DNA of 64,000 nt from assembly GCF_037126465.1 (NCBI RefSeq), contig NC_088206.1, positions 71,675,687 to 71,739,686 of the forward strand, read 5' to 3'. Below the pieces are notes generated by a model that searched no databases, was not told the origin of the DNA, and worked only from the letters and a program-made list of their open reading frames with translations. The position numbers and the translations under genes are program-made. How positions within the stretch are numbered: the first letter of the stretch is position 1; each line of letters opens with the position of its first letter. Shown here piece after piece: positions 63,061 to 64,000 of this stretch. The DNA comes from Ornithodoros turicata. Lineage: Eukaryota > Arthropoda > Arachnida > Ixodida > Argasidae.

Positions 63061-64000
63061 GAACCGGAGCAGAACCGTAAAAAATAATAGCGGTAACCGG
63101 TTCGCAACAAAACGGTTCGGACATAAAAGAAGTCAGCATAAGAGTTCCTCTCTATCCCCGAACGAAGACACATTGGTATCATCATCACGCGCCTATGGAT
63201 TTCAGAAATGTTCACCTAGCAGTCAGACGACGACGTATAGTAAGTATACTTTCAGCGTCTTTTTAACATGTTGAAGCGCAGTTGTCCTTGTGAGCGTCGC
63301 GGCTAGCGCCCCACGCACGCGGTGCAGCGTCTACTCTTCAGAGACGAGGTGCCACGCGGACGAATGAAACACGAATGGAGTAGGCCAGTTATATAGCTCT
63401 ACAGGACGAATATGTGATCAAATAAGCGCCCAAGATTTCCCTTTACACGTGAGCAGTACAAATTAAACAAGTCAGAAACATGAGAAGTGGAGAAGGAGCG
63501 TACGCAGAACGGTGCCTGTATGATTGGTCGTGGTTTGAAAAGTAAATGTGGTTCTGTTTATTGGTAGCGCAGTTGTGTCGTGACACATTGCCGTTGTGTT
63601 GTGGATTAACTAGTACACTGCTGTGAGCTCGGACAGAGTAAGGTTGGCAGGCTTATTTTCGACATGCTTCAGTACGGTTTCAGATCGATTCACGCTGCGA
63701 AGGCAGTGTGCCGGCAAGTACTGTCGTCTATGTTACGCTGTCCATCTTATTAGGCTTCCTTTAAGTGTATCTTGCTGGCACTGTGCGTGTGAAAAAAGAG
63801 ATTTTGGGAACAGAAAGTAGCAGGACTACACCGCTTCAACAGCGTGAACTCTAGTTGCAATAAGTGTTCATCCATTTCTCATCTCTCTCGGTAAAGGGCT
63901 ACCTCACCGCTAGAGACGTCAATGCAGACAACAGCAGTAAGCTATTAGCCACGCATTTCCTGATAAAAGCAGTTTTATGGAACATATAAAACGGAAGCGT
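63061..64000. other. No recognised feature
   Basis: Frames at 63044-63274 and 63623-63820 lack motifs. Confidence 0.35.

Overview
Eukaryotic, repeat-dominated, non-coding-looking DNA, most probably from a tick or a close chelicerate relative. Reasons, from sequence: no bacterial gene order; tRNA-derived SINEs in large number; LINE 3' ends with (AAAT)n, (ATT)n or (GTT)n tails; interstitial (TTAGG)n, the usual arthropod telomere motif; dozens of fold-back MITEs. From knowledge of families: one SINE (53510-53786) has the GTTAAAGAACCC central block of the Ruka-type SINEs described from ixodid ticks, and several LINE C-termini resemble tick I/R1-like and CR1/jockey-like elements. The species cannot be fixed from sequence alone.

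No complete host protein gene is supported. The best host-gene candidate is a possible last exon on + at 1509-1850 (basic/acidic stretch, one membrane segment, GC-rich third positions, AATAAA at 1999). Two weaker minus-strand exon-like ORFs lie at 28955-29162 and 10268-10497. Other recognisable coding matter is transposon debris: a Helitron-type N-terminal fragment (21678-22121), a LINE reverse transcriptase broken by one frameshift (34302-35503, minus), LINE C-terminal fragments (23357-23965, 40297-40845, 44872-45237, 59540-60010) and a LINE RNase H fragment (30512-30790).

Layout. 1-3600: SINE pieces, candidate exon, then a ~0.9 kb hAT-like element packed with TATCGATA. 3.6-7.1 kb: a minisatellite and a ~90 bp tandem family led by TTAGG-like runs. 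7.1-13.1 kb: GTAAC-rich element, SINEs, fold-backs, a TTA-flanked MITE and a head-to-head palindrome of tRNA-like units. 13-22 kb: two copies of an hAT-like MITE (one inside a SINE), a TTAA-flanked MITE, a LINE tail and the Helitron remnant. 22-29 kb: palindromes, LINE debris and two nested insertions. 29-36 kb: a ~36 bp degenerate satellite, a ~520 bp MITE, GTAAT-rich DNA and the RT-bearing LINE. 36-49 kb: SINEs, pogo-like MITEs, a 33 bp minisatellite, palindromes and a pair of 153 bp fold-backs. 49-64 kb: more of the same families, including two SINEs with clean target-site duplications.

Family names used here are local labels. SINE-A: tRNA-like head, then GAGGTTTTCCC, GAAGTCGGCCCAGGAC, TTCCTGCTGTCCTCTC and an end at GCTTCGCGGCGCTAACAC. 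SINE-B: Ruka-like, (ATT)n tail. M1 GAGAGTTTTAGT ends; M2 CCCAAGCAGCAC ends, 153 bp; M3 CACTCTTAAAAATGAAC ends; M4 CACTCTAAG ends with GGGGAGTAATTGC blocks; M5 TAGGG..TGACTTTTTCGGG ends; M6 CAGTCAAACTCCTTTA ends; M7 AGGTACTGTAAAG ends at TTAA; M8 AATGTACTG..CGACAC ends; M9 CAGGG(T/C)GT ends at TA. The genes do not form a pathway. The coherent story is layered transposition: at least five insertions can be read directly as one element splitting another, so relative ages can be ordered. All coordinates of repeat ends were set by eye and may be off by a few bases unless a target-site duplication fixes them.
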